DNA of 48,818 nucleotides, taken from the NCBI RefSeq assembly GCF_008271655.1, contig NZ_VKKX01000006.1:1-48818 (forward strand), given 5' to 3'. A program made the translations under genes and the position numbers. Position 1 is the stretch's first letter. Each line of letters begins with the position of its first letter. The notes under the pieces were generated by a model. That model made no database searches. It worked only from the letters and a program-made list of their open reading frames with translations, and was not told where the DNA came from. Shown in pieces: positions 18,030-26,168 of the stretch. This DNA is from Gemmobacter caeruleus (GTDB lineage: Bacteria > Pseudomonadota > Alphaproteobacteria > Rhodobacterales > Rhodobacteraceae).

Positions 18030-18464
18030 TCAGCGTGCCGGAAACAGGAAGGCGAAGGCGATCTTGCGCGCCCAAGTCGGTGTCAGCGGTTCCTCGATCA
18101 CGCCCAGTCGCTCATAGGCGTGGAGGAAGGTGTCGGGGCCGGTGAGGATCCCGACATGCTTGGCGATGGCGCGCGGCACCATCCGGAACAGGATCAGCGC
18201 ACCGGGTGGCGCATCGGCTGGAGCGATCTCGGGCATCATCGCCCGCGCGCCGTCCGCCAGCACCTCGCGCGGGCCGGTCTCGCCCCAATCCCGGCTGTAG
18301 GGCGGGATGGGGAATGGCTCCGGCCCGACTACCTCGCGCCAGACGCCGCGCGCGAGGCCGAGGCAGTCGCAGCCGACCCCGCGCAAGCTCGCCTGGTCGT
18401 GGTAGGGCGTGCCGAGCCATGACCGCGCGACAGCGATGACGATGGCAGGATCGGCGGTCTTCAC
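18030..18464 (-). CDS. NlpC/P60 family tail peptidase (GTA Orfg14 type)
   Basis: A 144-residue cell-wall peptidase of the phage NlpC/P60 family. Catalytic Cys34 lies in GCDCLGLARG and His103 in AIAKHVGILTGP. In GTA and related phages this protein sits in the tail tip and opens peptidoglycan during DNA entry. Start is GTG at 18464, which overlaps by two bases the TGA of the duplicated DUF2163 tail immediately upstream, so translation may depend on that overlap. Confidence 0.92.
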   Translation of the reverse strand: MKTADPAIVIAVARSWLGTPYHDQASLRGVGCDCLGLARGVWREVVGPEPFPIPPYSRDWGETGPREVLADGARAMMPEIAPADAPPGALILFRMVPRAIAKHVGILTGPDTFLHAYERLGVIEEPLTPTWARKIAFAFLFPAR

Positions 18465-18576
18465 AGCACCGCCCCCTCATGGCCACCGTCCTTGGTCGCA
18501 TAGCGCAGCCCGTTCGGCGGGCAGACAGTCCCCCGGACTGTCTGCTTGCCCGCCTCACCCTGACCGGGAATGTGCG
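18461..18576 (-). repeat. Partial tandem duplication of the DUF2163 gene 3' end
   Basis: The minus strand here reads HIPGQ, a 17-residue insert, then LRYATKDGGHEGAVL and TGA. The intact gene just upstream ends HIPGQDAVLRYATKDGGHVG AVL and TGA. The duplicate follows the first stop after 2 nt and is out of frame with it. It keeps the TGA-GTG overlap with the NlpC gene, which the intact copy has lost. Confidence 0.75.
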
Positions 18577-19461
18577 TCACAACACAGCTCCCACGTGGCC
18601 GCCGTCCTTGGTGGCGTAGCGCAGGACCGCGTCCTGGCCCGGGATGTGCGGGAAGCCTCGGAAGTTGGCGACATTGGCGAACTTCGTGCCGCAGGTGGCG
18701 AGGCGCTTGTCGCAGCCTGCGCGGACCACGAAGGCATCCGTCGCCGTGATCGGGCGCACTGGCGCTTCCAGCAGGGTCAGGATCGCCACCCCGTCGACGA
18801 GGTCATGGGACAGCACCTCGACCCGCCGCCCGGCATTCGCGCCGGTCGACCATTCGACCAGGCCCGAGGCGAACCACCCCGCCGCGAAGCTGGCGAGGCC
18901 GGAGGCCGTGAATGCCCGGTCCCGCAGCACGTCGATCACCGCGCCGCTGCCCTTGAAGGCCGGGGCCTCGAGGTTCACGCCGCAGCGCGGATCGCCCAGC
19001 GCGGCATCGCAACTCGCCTGGAACGTGCGCCCGACCGTCTGGCCAAGGACATGGGCCAGCGACCGCACTTCCGCCACGAAGGCCAGCCGCCCGCGCCGGA
19101 TCTGGCCGATGGCGCCTTGGCGCAGGAGCACGCGTTGCGCCGGGCTGGCCCAGTTCACCCGCCAGACCTCGACCGCCGCATTGTCCCAGCGGCCGTCGAG
19201 GATGTCGGTCTCGGTGATCCGGTCCGACGACAGCACGCCTTGGGCATCCTGTGCATCGACCGAGAGGTCAGAGGCGGATCGCACCTCGGACGCCGTCAGA
19301 CCACTTTCCGGTTCGAACTCGGTGCCGTCGAAGGTGAGGGTCCGGTCATGGTCGGTGAAGCCGAAGGTCACGCCATCGGCCCGGGTGATGCGCCAGCACC
19401 AGGCGAGCGTCGTCGTCCCCTCGTCGAGATGCGCCTGCAGCGCGGGCGGGAGCGATTTCAT
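18577..19461 (-). CDS. DUF2163 tail protein (GTA Orfg13 type)
   Basis: A 294-residue protein of the DUF2163/BR0599 family, the baseplate protein next to the tail hub in GTAs. The start MKSLPPALQAHLDEGTTTLA, the segment TFGFTDHDRTLTFDG, the mid-part CDAALGDPRCGVNL and the C-terminal CDKRLATCGTKFANVANF are family marks. The last one includes cysteines that bind an iron-sulfur cluster or metal in solved GTA structures (recalled, not shown here). ATG overlaps the previous small gene's TGA by 3 nt. Confidence 0.92.
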   Translation of the reverse strand: MKSLPPALQAHLDEGTTTLAWCWRITRADGVTFGFTDHDRTLTFDGTEFEPESGLTASEVRSASDLSVDAQDAQGVLSSDRITETDILDGRWDNAAVEVWRVNWASPAQRVLLRQGAIGQIRRGRLAFVAEVRSLAHVLGQTVGRTFQASCDAALGDPRCGVNLEAPAFKGSGAVIDVLRDRAFTASGLASFAAGWFASGLVEWSTGANAGRRVEVLSHDLVDGVAILTLLEAPVRPITATDAFVVRAGCDKRLATCGTKFANVANFRGFPHIPGQDAVLRYATKDGGHVGAVL

Positions 19462-19553
19462 GGCCGGTCTCCCCGCGCCGCTGCCGCGCAGAGGGCGGCG
19501 ACGAAAACCCCGATCGCTCCGCCCACGACGATGCCCGCGAGAAACTCAATCAT
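19458..19553 (-). CDS. 31-residue membrane peptide
   Basis: A short gene (MIEFLAGIVVGGAIGVFVAA then LCAAAARGDRP) with one transmembrane helix. ATG 19553 overlaps the end of the upstream membrane-protein gene by 8 nt, and its TGA overlaps the start of the DUF2163 gene. The tight overlaps on both sides support it as real. Similar short glycine-rich membrane peptides occur in phage clusters; a lysis role is possible. Confidence 0.55.
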   Translation of the reverse strand: MIEFLAGIVVGGAIGVFVAALCAAAARGDRP

Positions 19554-19776
19554 CGCCGCGGAACCCGCGTTCGAGGCGGTCCCGCAGGCCGATCAGGCCG
19601 AGGCCGAGCGCGATCAGCGCGGCCGGGGAGGCATCACCCGAGCCAGACAGAAGCGTGATCAGCCGGGCGAGATCGGCGAGCGGACCGGCGGCGGGCAGCG
19701 CGAGGGAGGCGGCGCCGGTCGCGAAGGCGAGCAGCCCCGCCCACCAGGTGAGCGAGGTCGGACGGATGTAGCGCAT
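19546..19776 (-). CDS. Small membrane protein in the lysis region
   Basis: A 76-residue protein beginning MRYIRPTSLTWWAGLLAFAT, with two hydrophobic segments (residues about 10-32 and 50-66) and a charged C-terminus (RDRLERGFRGDD). It lies directly after the endolysin gene with a 4-nt gap. Position and topology suit a holin-like or accessory lysis protein, but this is inference. Confidence 0.6.
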   Translation of the reverse strand: MRYIRPTSLTWWAGLLAFATGAASLALPAAGPLADLARLITLLSGSGDASPAALIALGLGLIGLRDRLERGFRGDD

Positions 19777-19780
19777 GGGA

Positions 19781-20437
19781 TCAGGCCCTCCGGATCAGGG
19801 TGGTGAAAAGGCCGACCAGCTGTGCGAGCCAGCCGGGCGGGGTGTCGGGCTGCAGCGGCGCTTTGGGCCCCGGAGCGGTTGGCGGCCGGATCAGGTCCAG
19901 CGCCTCGGCCTCAGTCAGGCGGTGAACGGGGCGCGAGAAGTCCACACGGCCCCCGCGGTCCACGGCCCAGACCGGGATCGTCCCGCCGGGATAGCGGCCG
20001 TGGCGAAAGAGGTCGCGCTCGGCCTCGCGGCGCGGGATGATCGCGGCCGGCCGCCGCCAGTTCAGAAACGCGTCGGCGGCTGCAACGCGATTGCCCGCGT
20101 TGAGGGCCTTCGTCAGCGTGGCCCTGGCGATGGCGCCGGTATTGTAGTGGAACGAGACGAGCGCATCGAACTCGTGCGGCTCGAGTGGCACCTTCACGGC
20201 GCGGCGCACCTCGGCCTCGTAGGCGGCGAGGTCGGTGCGAAAGACTCGGAACGACTCGCGGATCCCCGTATCGATATCGCCGGGCATCCCGCGGAGCATC
20301 TTCGCCGGATCGGGCGGACCGGCGGCGGCCGTGTGGCCGATGCCGAAGGTCCAGACGGTCTTCACGTCGAGATAGGGTCCGGGCACGATTCCCTCGTGCC
20401 GGACGAGGGCCAGAAGGCCCCGGTCTGTCATGTGCAT
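19781..20437 (-). CDS. Phage lysozyme (GH24 endolysin)
   Basis: A 218-residue muramidase of the T4-lysozyme type that cuts glycan strands of peptidoglycan. The triad spacing is exact: Glu15 (RHEG), Asp24 and Thr30 in YLDVKTVWTFGIGHT (E-x8-D-x5-T). The segment LVSFHYNTGAIARATLTKALN is also typical. The C-terminal 50 residues are a proline-rich linker and a hydrophobic PGWLAQLVGLFTTLI stretch, possibly a membrane contact. No signal peptide, so release needs a holin. It sits within the tail genes, with holin-like genes just upstream. Confidence 0.92.
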   Translation of the reverse strand: MHMTDRGLLALVRHEGIVPGPYLDVKTVWTFGIGHTAAAGPPDPAKMLRGMPGDIDTGIRESFRVFRTDLAAYEAEVRRAVKVPLEPHEFDALVSFHYNTGAIARATLTKALNAGNRVAAADAFLNWRRPAAIIPRREAERDLFRHGRYPGGTIPVWAVDRGGRVDFSRPVHRLTEAEALDLIRPPTAPGPKAPLQPDTPPGWLAQLVGLFTTLIRRA

Positions 20438-20441
20438 GGGA

Positions 20442-20573
20442 TTACCTGAGGAGCGAGAGGACGAGGATCAGGGCGGCGATGGCTATGCCGACCGCCAAGC
20501 GGTGGCGGAATGCCAGACCGGGATCGCCCGGGTCGCAGCGGAGGGCGCGCGCGAGGCGGAGAAGGTCATTCAT
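20442..20573 (-). CDS. 43-residue membrane protein
   Basis: MNDLLRLARALRCDPGDPGL starts a short protein whose second half (LAVGIAIAALILVLSLL) is one transmembrane helix. The ATG overlaps the stop of the holin-like gene by 8 nt, and the endolysin starts 4 nt after its stop. The spacing supports a real gene in the lysis cassette. Function unknown. Confidence 0.55.
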   Translation of the reverse strand: MNDLLRLARALRCDPGDPGLAFRHRLAVGIAIAALILVLSLLR

Positions 20574-20916
20574 CGTCGGCCCCTCCTTTCGCGCCGCCGA
20601 GCCGGGCGAGGACGAGTTCGATGAAGGCCGGGCCGAAGACGCCCACGAGATAGGCGGCCGAGCCTGCCGCGCCGCCCGCGGGGATCGCCTGCGGCGGCAA
20701 GGCGAGCCAGGCGGTGACGAGCGCCATCGACAGGCTGCCCATCCCGGCCGCGATCAGCCCGCCGAGCAGGATGTGGCGCAGCGCATCGCGGAGGCGCATC
20801 CGCGTCGTCAACGCATTGGTCGCCCCTCCCAGCGCGCCCCAGGCGGCGAGGATCACCGCCGTCGATGCCGCGAGCTCGCGCAACACCGCCGCCAGAAATC
20901 CGGTTTCGTCGTTCAT
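20566..20916 (-). CDS. Holin-like phage membrane protein
   Basis: A 116-residue protein with three hydrophobic segments (residues about 18-35, 48-72, 78-103). It includes ILAAWGALGGATNALTTRMR and RDALRHILLGGLIAAGMGSL, a pattern found in phage holin-type proteins. It lies two genes before the endolysin, so it probably forms the lesion that lets the enzyme reach the cell wall. The start overlaps the DUF2460 stop by 4 nt. Confidence 0.7.
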   Translation of the reverse strand: MNDETGFLAAVLRELAASTAVILAAWGALGGATNALTTRMRLRDALRHILLGGLIAAGMGSLSMALVTAWLALPPQAIPAGGAAGSAAYLVGVFGPAFIELVLARLGGAKGGADDE

Positions 20917-21539
20917 GTGCGGATCTCCAGCAGCGGGATCGAGGTGATCGACCCGAGGCGTTCGAGGTCGAGGGTGACGTCGAGGGCGTCGGTGTCGAAG
21001 CGGACGGGCACGTCGAATTCAAAGCCTGCGGTGATGGCGACGCCCAAGGCCGGGGCGGTGGTGAAGGTGACGAGGCCGGTCGCGGTGGTGACCGACCAGC
21101 CGGAGGCCTGCGGCGTGCCGTTCAGGGCGATGGTCACTGTTCCGGCGACGGGCTTTGTGATGGCGCGCGTCCAGGACTGCGCGCCGGAGGTGTAGCGTTT
21201 GACGAGCTGGAACTGCGTAGCCGACCCGTTGCCGGTGCCGATGGGCTGATCCAGCGGCGAGGGCATGCGCGACGGCAGGCAGGACTTGAAGTCGGCCCAG
21301 TCCTTGAAGCGGAAGCCATGCAAGCGGCCGTTCCTCGCCTCGAAGAAGGCCACGACCGCTGCCAGATCGTCGGCGCGGCGGATGCCGTAGGCCACGTCGT
21401 AGCGGCGGCGCGAGTTGGCCCAGCTGGCGTTGCGTTCCTCGGCTCCGCTCGCCAGTTCGACGATCTGCGTGCGCCGTTCGGGGCCACCGCGCGCGCCACG
21501 GCTGATGTTGTCCGGAAAGCGGACCTCGTGAAATGCCAT
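20913..21539 (-). CDS. DUF2460 tail protein (GTA Orfg12 type)
   Basis: A 208-residue distal tail protein of the DUF2460 family. MAFHEVRFPDNISRGARGGP at the start, then WANSRRRYDVAYGIR and NGRLHGFRFKDWADFKS, are diagnostic. In GTAs the protein forms the first ring below the tail tube. It follows the tape-measure gene, as usual. The next gene in a GTA would be DUF2163; here a lysis cassette of about 1.5 kb has been placed between them. Confidence 0.94.
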   Translation of the reverse strand: MAFHEVRFPDNISRGARGGPERRTQIVELASGAEERNASWANSRRRYDVAYGIRRADDLAAVVAFFEARNGRLHGFRFKDWADFKSCLPSRMPSPLDQPIGTGNGSATQFQLVKRYTSGAQSWTRAITKPVAGTVTIALNGTPQASGWSVTTATGLVTFTTAPALGVAITAGFEFDVPVRFDTDALDVTLDLERLGSITSIPLLEIRT

Positions 21540-21548
21540 ACTTGGTCC

Positions 21549-23990
21549 TCACATCCCCCTTCGGCCCAGCGAGACAGCGCGGGCGATGTCACTCGCGACC
21601 TGCGTGCGGGATTGCCGAAAGCTCTCGGCGTCACGGGCGTTGATCGTGACGTTTACGGTCGAGGCGCCCGCCTGGCCGTAGCCTGCGGCTTCGCGCCGGG
21701 AGAGGACGCGCTCGCCACGTTGCAGGATCGCGGGCACCTCGTCGGGGCGCAGCCCGGCCCAACCGCCGTTGTGCATGCGCGGGGCACCCACAAAGGCCAG
21801 CGCCGGGACCATCCGGCCGGGGCCTGGGGCGCCGACCGTGCCGCCCGCATGCAGGATGTTCGCGAAAATCCCACCCGCGCCGCCGAGGGCGCCGGAAAGG
21901 GCGTTGGCGATGGGGCCGAGGATGAAGCGGCGGGCCGCCAGCTTCGCCAGATCGGCGATCATTGATGTGACGAGATCGCGGAAATCGAGCTTGCCCGTCT
22001 TCACGAAGTCGCCGATGGCGTTCTCGGCGCTCTGGAAAGCCCCGACCAGCGCGCTGCCGATATCCCCACCGATGTCGCGTGCCTTGGCGGCATAGTCGGC
22101 GAGGGCCGCCGTGACGGCCTGCCAGCCGGTGAGGGCCTGCTCGGCTCCGGCGGCCGTGTCGGCCCCTGCCTGCCGCCCGGCCGCACCGGCGCGACTTGCC
22201 GCCCCGCCGGTCTCGTCCATCTCTTCGCCCAGCGCCCCGGCTGCGGCAGCTGCGTCTGCCAGCGCAGTCTCGGCATCGGCCCCCGTGCCGGTCACGGCAT
22301 CCTTCAGCGCCTGCCAGCTGGCCAGCGGCCGACCGGCGGCATCGGCGAGCATGCCGGCCGCTTCGCGATAGCCATCGGCCCGGGCGCGGGCATCCTCGGC
22401 CATGACGCCAAGCCCGAGGTCGGGCGGTTCGAGGTAGGTGCGTGCCAGCGCGGCGGAGAAGGCATCCGCGGCGGCAGCCCCTGCGGCCGTTGCCGCGCCC
22501 TCGAACGGGTTGCCGATCCGCCCCAGTTCCACCGGATCGAGGATGCCGATCCGCACCCCACCTTCGCCGGTGGCCCATTCGGGCAGCAGCGCGAGGGCCG
22601 CGTTCAGGGTCTCGATGAAGCTGTTGATGCGCGTGACGACGCCGTTGAGCATCGCCTCGACGCCGGAGATCAGCCCGTTCGCCGCCTGGAAGGCGAAATC
22701 GCCGATCGCTCCGGGCAGGCTGCCCCAGATCGCGACGGCGGCGTCATACGCCCCCTGGAAGATCGCCGCCGTCCGGTCGCCGAAGCTGACGACGCCCGCG
22801 ATGGTGCCCTCCAGCGCCGTGAGACTGGCCGCTTTCAGCCCCTGCCATCCGGCCGCCATCTTCGCGAGGGCCGCATCCAGCGACAGACCGATGCGCGACC
22901 ATACTTCTTTAGCCAGATCGCCCAGCAGCCGGAACGCCTCGCCCACGCCACCGACACGGGCCACCAGCTGCCAGAACTGATATACCAGTTCGCCAGCGCC
23001 GACGATCAGCGCGCCGATGCCGGTCCGGATCAGGGCACCGCGCAGGAACACCAATGCCGTGGCAAGGCCCCTTACCGACAGGGCCGCAGCCGCCATCCCA
23101 GCCACCCAGCGCCCCGCCATGACCGCTGCGAAGGTCGCGGCATAGGTGGCCAGCCGCCCGAGGTTGTCGAAGAGCGCCGTGATCGCCTGCCCGATCGGGC
23201 CGGTCGCGCGCGCCAAGTCGGCGAGTTTTGTGGCGACAGTCTCCAGCGCCGGGGCGACGGCCACGGTCAGGCGGTTCACGAGGCCGGTCCAGATCAGGCT
23301 CAGCCGCGCGATGGCATCACCCGTGCGTTCGATCTGCGCCGCATCCGCCGCGCTGACCGCCACCCCGAAGTCCTGCACGTCGCGGGCGGCGTCGCGCAGC
23401 GTGGCACTGTCGATCCGCAGGAAGGCCAGCGCCGCCCGGTCGCCGAAAAGGTCGGAGGCCACTGCCGCCCGCTCGGCCTCGGGCACGAAACCGTTCAGCG
23501 CGTCCTGGATCGCGACGATGCGCTGGTCGAGCGGCAGGGCCTGCAGTTCCGCCGCCGTCAGGTTCAGCCGCCGCAGCGCGCCGACCGCCGCGCCCGATCC
23601 GCTGGCGGCCTCCGACAGCCGGGTGGTCAGCTTCTTCGTCGCCTGCTCGATCTCGCCCATCGAGACGCCCGCCAGCTCGCCGGCCCAGGTCAGGGTCTGG
23701 ATGCTCTCGACGGTCGTCCGCATCGACTGCGCGAGTTTGGCCTGCGCGTCGATGTTCGCGAGCCCCGAGCGGATCATCGCCACCCCGGCCGCCGCAGCAG
23801 CCGCAGCGACAGCCGCCAGAGCGATCCCGGCCCGGCGCGCGAAGCTGGCGAGGCGCGTGTTGGCCAGTTCCATCTCGGAAGACAGGCGACCGAACCCGCG
23901 CGAGCCGGCCTCACCGATGCCTTCCAGTTCGGCGCGCACCTGGCGGCCGCCCACGGCGGCAAGCCTGACGGAGACGCGTCTCTCGGCCAT
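21549..23990 (-). CDS. Phage tail tape measure protein
   Basis: An 813-residue protein that sets tail length. The N-terminal 80 residues (VSVRLAAVGGRQVRAELEGI, then a long alanine-rich helix) and the NIDAQAKLAQSMRTTVESIQ segment are typical of tape measures. Several hydrophobic helices lie at about 270-345, and an alanine-rich coiled part at 500-640. The C-terminal block LVTSMIADLAKLAARRF and GRMVPALAFVGAPRMHNGG is common in lambda-type tape measures. It follows the frameshifting chaperone gene pair, as in most long-tailed phages. Confidence 0.92.
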   Translation of the reverse strand: MAERRVSVRLAAVGGRQVRAELEGIGEAGSRGFGRLSSEMELANTRLASFARRAGIALAAVAAAAAAAGVAMIRSGLANIDAQAKLAQSMRTTVESIQTLTWAGELAGVSMGEIEQATKKLTTRLSEAASGSGAAVGALRRLNLTAAELQALPLDQRIVAIQDALNGFVPEAERAAVASDLFGDRAALAFLRIDSATLRDAARDVQDFGVAVSAADAAQIERTGDAIARLSLIWTGLVNRLTVAVAPALETVATKLADLARATGPIGQAITALFDNLGRLATYAATFAAVMAGRWVAGMAAAALSVRGLATALVFLRGALIRTGIGALIVGAGELVYQFWQLVARVGGVGEAFRLLGDLAKEVWSRIGLSLDAALAKMAAGWQGLKAASLTALEGTIAGVVSFGDRTAAIFQGAYDAAVAIWGSLPGAIGDFAFQAANGLISGVEAMLNGVVTRINSFIETLNAALALLPEWATGEGGVRIGILDPVELGRIGNPFEGAATAAGAAAADAFSAALARTYLEPPDLGLGVMAEDARARADGYREAAGMLADAAGRPLASWQALKDAVTGTGADAETALADAAAAAGALGEEMDETGGAASRAGAAGRQAGADTAAGAEQALTGWQAVTAALADYAAKARDIGGDIGSALVGAFQSAENAIGDFVKTGKLDFRDLVTSMIADLAKLAARRFILGPIANALSGALGGAGGIFANILHAGGTVGAPGPGRMVPALAFVGAPRMHNGGWAGLRPDEVPAILQRGERVLSRREAAGYGQAGASTVNVTINARDAESFRQSRTQVASDIARAVSLGRRGM

Positions 23991-24017
23991 GGGATCGGGA
24001 CTCCGGGTGGAATGGGG

Positions 24018-24682
24018 TCAGTCGCGGTTGGCCGCGATCTGCTCGTTGACGCGGCGGACCATCACCGCCTCGAGGGCGGGCAGCAGTTCGGCGATGGCGG
24101 GCGGGGGGATTCCGAGGGCCGCGCCCAGCGCCAGCGCCGCGCCCATGTCCCAGCCGATCACCGCGCCCGGGATGACGCGCATCTGCCCGCCAAGGCGCTG
24201 CGCCAGGTCCCAGACCTGCGCGCCTTCGAGCGTCAGCGGCCGGTTCAGCCGTGCGGGGCAGTCGGGACAGGGCCCTGCGCAGGCCGCGCAGTAGCCTTCG
24301 CCCCCGCCGAAGGACCAGTCGGCAAGGGCGATGAGGCGTTTTTTTCCGCGTCCAGCAGGAGAGCCTTGGCGACGTAAGAAGTCTGGAACGCCTCGAAGGC
24401 GGGCCAGATGTCGAGGAGCGCGTCGATGGCCTCGAGGCTTGGCTCGATGGGATTGCCATTGGCATCGCCGATCCCTTCCCACTCGATGATCGCGCGCCGC
24501 GCCAGTGCTTTGGCCATGGCGAGCGCGGCTTCCTCGGTCGCGGCCCCCTCAGGCAGATCGGCAATCGCCGGATCGCCCCGCGCGGCCACCATCAGCGCGG
24601 TGGTCAGCGGGCGGAGCCGGACACGCACGCCGGGGATGAGGTCGCACCACTGCGGCGCGTTGGTGAGGTCGAGGGTCAGCAT
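24018..24682 (-). CDS. Tail assembly chaperone GT-type fusion made by -1 frameshift
   Basis: Reading starts at ATG 24682 and shifts to the -1 frame at the AAAAAAC site (24344-24338), giving about 221 residues. The added part begins RLIALADWSFGGGEGYCAAC, has a cysteine cluster CxxCxxxCxxC, and ends EAVMVRRVNEQIAANRD just before the tape-measure gene. In lambda, G and GT are made this way from one start and load the tape measure. The second frame has no start of its own near the junction and reads as protein throughout. Confidence 0.8.
24245..24682 (-). CDS. Tail assembly chaperone, zero-frame product
   Basis: A 145-residue protein starting MLTLDLTNAPQWCDLIPGVR. Residues 1-112 form the mostly helical domain, with EGIGDANGNPIEPSLEAIDA and FQTSYVAKALLLDAE. 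After the slippery site the zero frame continues only 30 residues of low-complexity NASSPLPTG-type sequence. It lies between the tail tube and tape measure genes, the standard position. The upstream in-frame ATG at 24733 falls in the preceding gene and is not used. Confidence 0.85.
   Translation of the reverse strand: MLTLDLTNAPQWCDLIPGVRVRLRPLTTALMVAARGDPAIADLPEGAATEEAALAMAKALARRAIIEWEGIGDANGNPIEPSLEAIDALLDIWPAFEAFQTSYVAKALLLDAEKNASSPLPTGPSAGAKATARPAQGPVPTAPHG
24338..24344 (-). promoter_or_regulatory. Programmed -1 frameshift slippery heptamer
   Basis: A-AAA-AAC with zero-frame codons GAA AAA AAC (codons 113-115 of the chaperone). It is the canonical X-XXY-YYZ type and joins two frames of which the second is clearly coding. 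It lies in a run of seven A on the minus strand. Confidence 0.85.
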
Positions 24683-24693
24683 GGCGTGCCTTC

Positions 24694-25632
24694 TCAATAG
24701 GTTGCGACGGTGTTGACGAGGACGGCGGTGCACATCCGGGCGGGGCTGGTGGCCTTCGCGGCCTGCCAGTCGAAGGTGGCCTGGATCCCCTGCGGGCCTG
24801 GGATCTCGATCCGGGGACGCGGCAGGTAGACTGCGTGCGCCGTGAAGGTGAAGCTGGCTTCGGCACCGAGGCTCCAGGCGAAGACCAGTTCGCAGGGCGT
24901 GCCGTCGATGGCCTGCGTGATCAGCGCGGTGTCGGCAAAGCGCACCTCCACCCGACCGGTCAGCGCGGCCATGCCGGGATCGGCCCCCTCGATGCGTCCG
25001 TCCGAGCGGATGGTCTCGATCCGGTCGAGGCCGTTGGAGTAGGTCACTTCGGCCGAGATGACGTTGCCAAGCGGCGTGCCGTTCCGGGTGATCGCGCCGT
25101 TGAAATGCCCGAACCGCTGCAACGCCAGCGCGGTCGGCGTGCCTGCGGCCGTGGTCGCGGCGACGTTCTCGCCCTGCGCGACAAGCCGGGCAGTCGCGGT
25201 CAGCAAACCGGACCGCGCCATCTGCCAGGACAGCTGGTCACAGACACAGCCGGTGTACATCGCATAGCGCGGCACCTCGGGCATGGCCGTCTCGATGGCA
25301 ATCGACGGCAGCGTCCAGTTGCCGGACTGGAAGGTGTGGGTCTTGGGCGTGGTGCCGGTCGTCGTGGGCTGACCGAAGGCCGCCTTCAGCCAGAGCCCGA
25401 AGTTCTCGACATCGATCGGCACCACCACATCGCCATCGGCGGTGACCGCGTCCTTGATCGGGGCCAGCGGGTCGCGCCCCTGGCCCAGAAGTTCCGAGGC
25501 GATCAGCGGCTGTTCGGAGCCGAGCGTGGTGCTGGCGAAGGGCACCGTCCGGTAGCCCGTGGCGGGCGCGGTGCCATAGACGGTCTCGAACGCAAGCGCC
25601 ATCTGCGCCCGCGCCCCATGGGCTCGTGCCAT
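24694..25632 (-). CDS. Phage tail tube protein
   Basis: A 312-residue major tail protein. MARAHGARAQMALAFETVYG at the start, GDVVVPIDVENFGLWLKAAF and the paired beta-rich halves (residues about 1-150 and 170-300) are typical of tube proteins of this phage group. Many short strands and a late EIPGPQGIQATFDWQAAK segment fit a beta-sandwich. It precedes the tail chaperones and follows the tail completion gene, the usual order. Confidence 0.85.
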   Translation of the reverse strand: MARAHGARAQMALAFETVYGTAPATGYRTVPFASTTLGSEQPLIASELLGQGRDPLAPIKDAVTADGDVVVPIDVENFGLWLKAAFGQPTTTGTTPKTHTFQSGNWTLPSIAIETAMPEVPRYAMYTGCVCDQLSWQMARSGLLTATARLVAQGENVAATTAAGTPTALALQRFGHFNGAITRNGTPLGNVISAEVTYSNGLDRIETIRSDGRIEGADPGMAALTGRVEVRFADTALITQAIDGTPCELVFAWSLGAEASFTFTAHAVYLPRPRIEIPGPQGIQATFDWQAAKATSPARMCTAVLVNTVATY

Positions 25633-25656
25633 CGTTGTCTCCTGTGGTGAGTGGGA

Positions 25657-26076
25657 TCAGGCCAGCGGATCGGCCGTGGAATAGTGCAAGATAACCGGGA
25701 TCACCGCCGCCTTCAGGCTGGCGGCACCCTCGACCGGCAGATCGACCGGGCGCGGGGCTTCCGCCTCGACCCAGTCGCAGAGCCCGCCCAGCGTGCGGTC
25801 GGCGGCAAGCGCCGCGCCGATGCTGGCGCAGAGAGTATCGAAAGCGGCGTCACGCGCGGCCCCCTGCACGACCGTCTCGATCTCGGCGCGGTGCTGGTAG
25901 TGGTAGCGCAGCGGCGACAGCGTCACCTCGGGATCCCCCGGCTCGCCGTCGCGCAGGATCAGGAGGCCAGTGGCAGGGACTCGTTCGGGCAGCGCGTCAC
26001 CGCGCAGGGCGGTGGCGGGCAACGCCGAAAGCCGCGCGTGCAGCGCGGCGAGGATGGTTTCGCGGGGGGTGGGCAT
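25657..26076 (-). CDS. Phage tail completion/minor tail protein
   Basis: A 139-residue protein (MPTPRETILAALHARLSALP, then PATGLLILRDGEPGDPEVTL and YHYQHRAEIETVVQG). Homologues are often mislabelled acyl-CoA transferase, but context and pattern fit the tail terminator/completion role, capping the tail tube before it joins the head. ATG 26076 was chosen; the frame extends 28 residues further without a better start. The next head-tail gene is separated from it by the transporter insertion. Confidence 0.75.
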   Translation of the reverse strand: MPTPRETILAALHARLSALPATALRGDALPERVPATGLLILRDGEPGDPEVTLSPLRYHYQHRAEIETVVQGAARDAAFDTLCASIGAALAADRTLGGLCDWVEAEAPRPVDLPVEGAASLKAAVIPVILHYSTADPLA

Positions 26077-26168
26077 TGCTCGAGCCAATTGCGATAGTTG
26101 ATCGGAAGGTGCACGAAACTTCGTCCGATTTTCGGGCACGTGCGGCCGTGGCCGTTTCATGATTTGCC

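Noticed and set aside
16010-18145. A 711-codon plus-strand frame
   Set aside because: It is antisense to the TIM-barrel tail hub gene and has no recognisable domain.
25657-26076. Acyl-CoA transferase
   Set aside because: This is a common database label for homologues, but context and pattern fit a tail completion protein.
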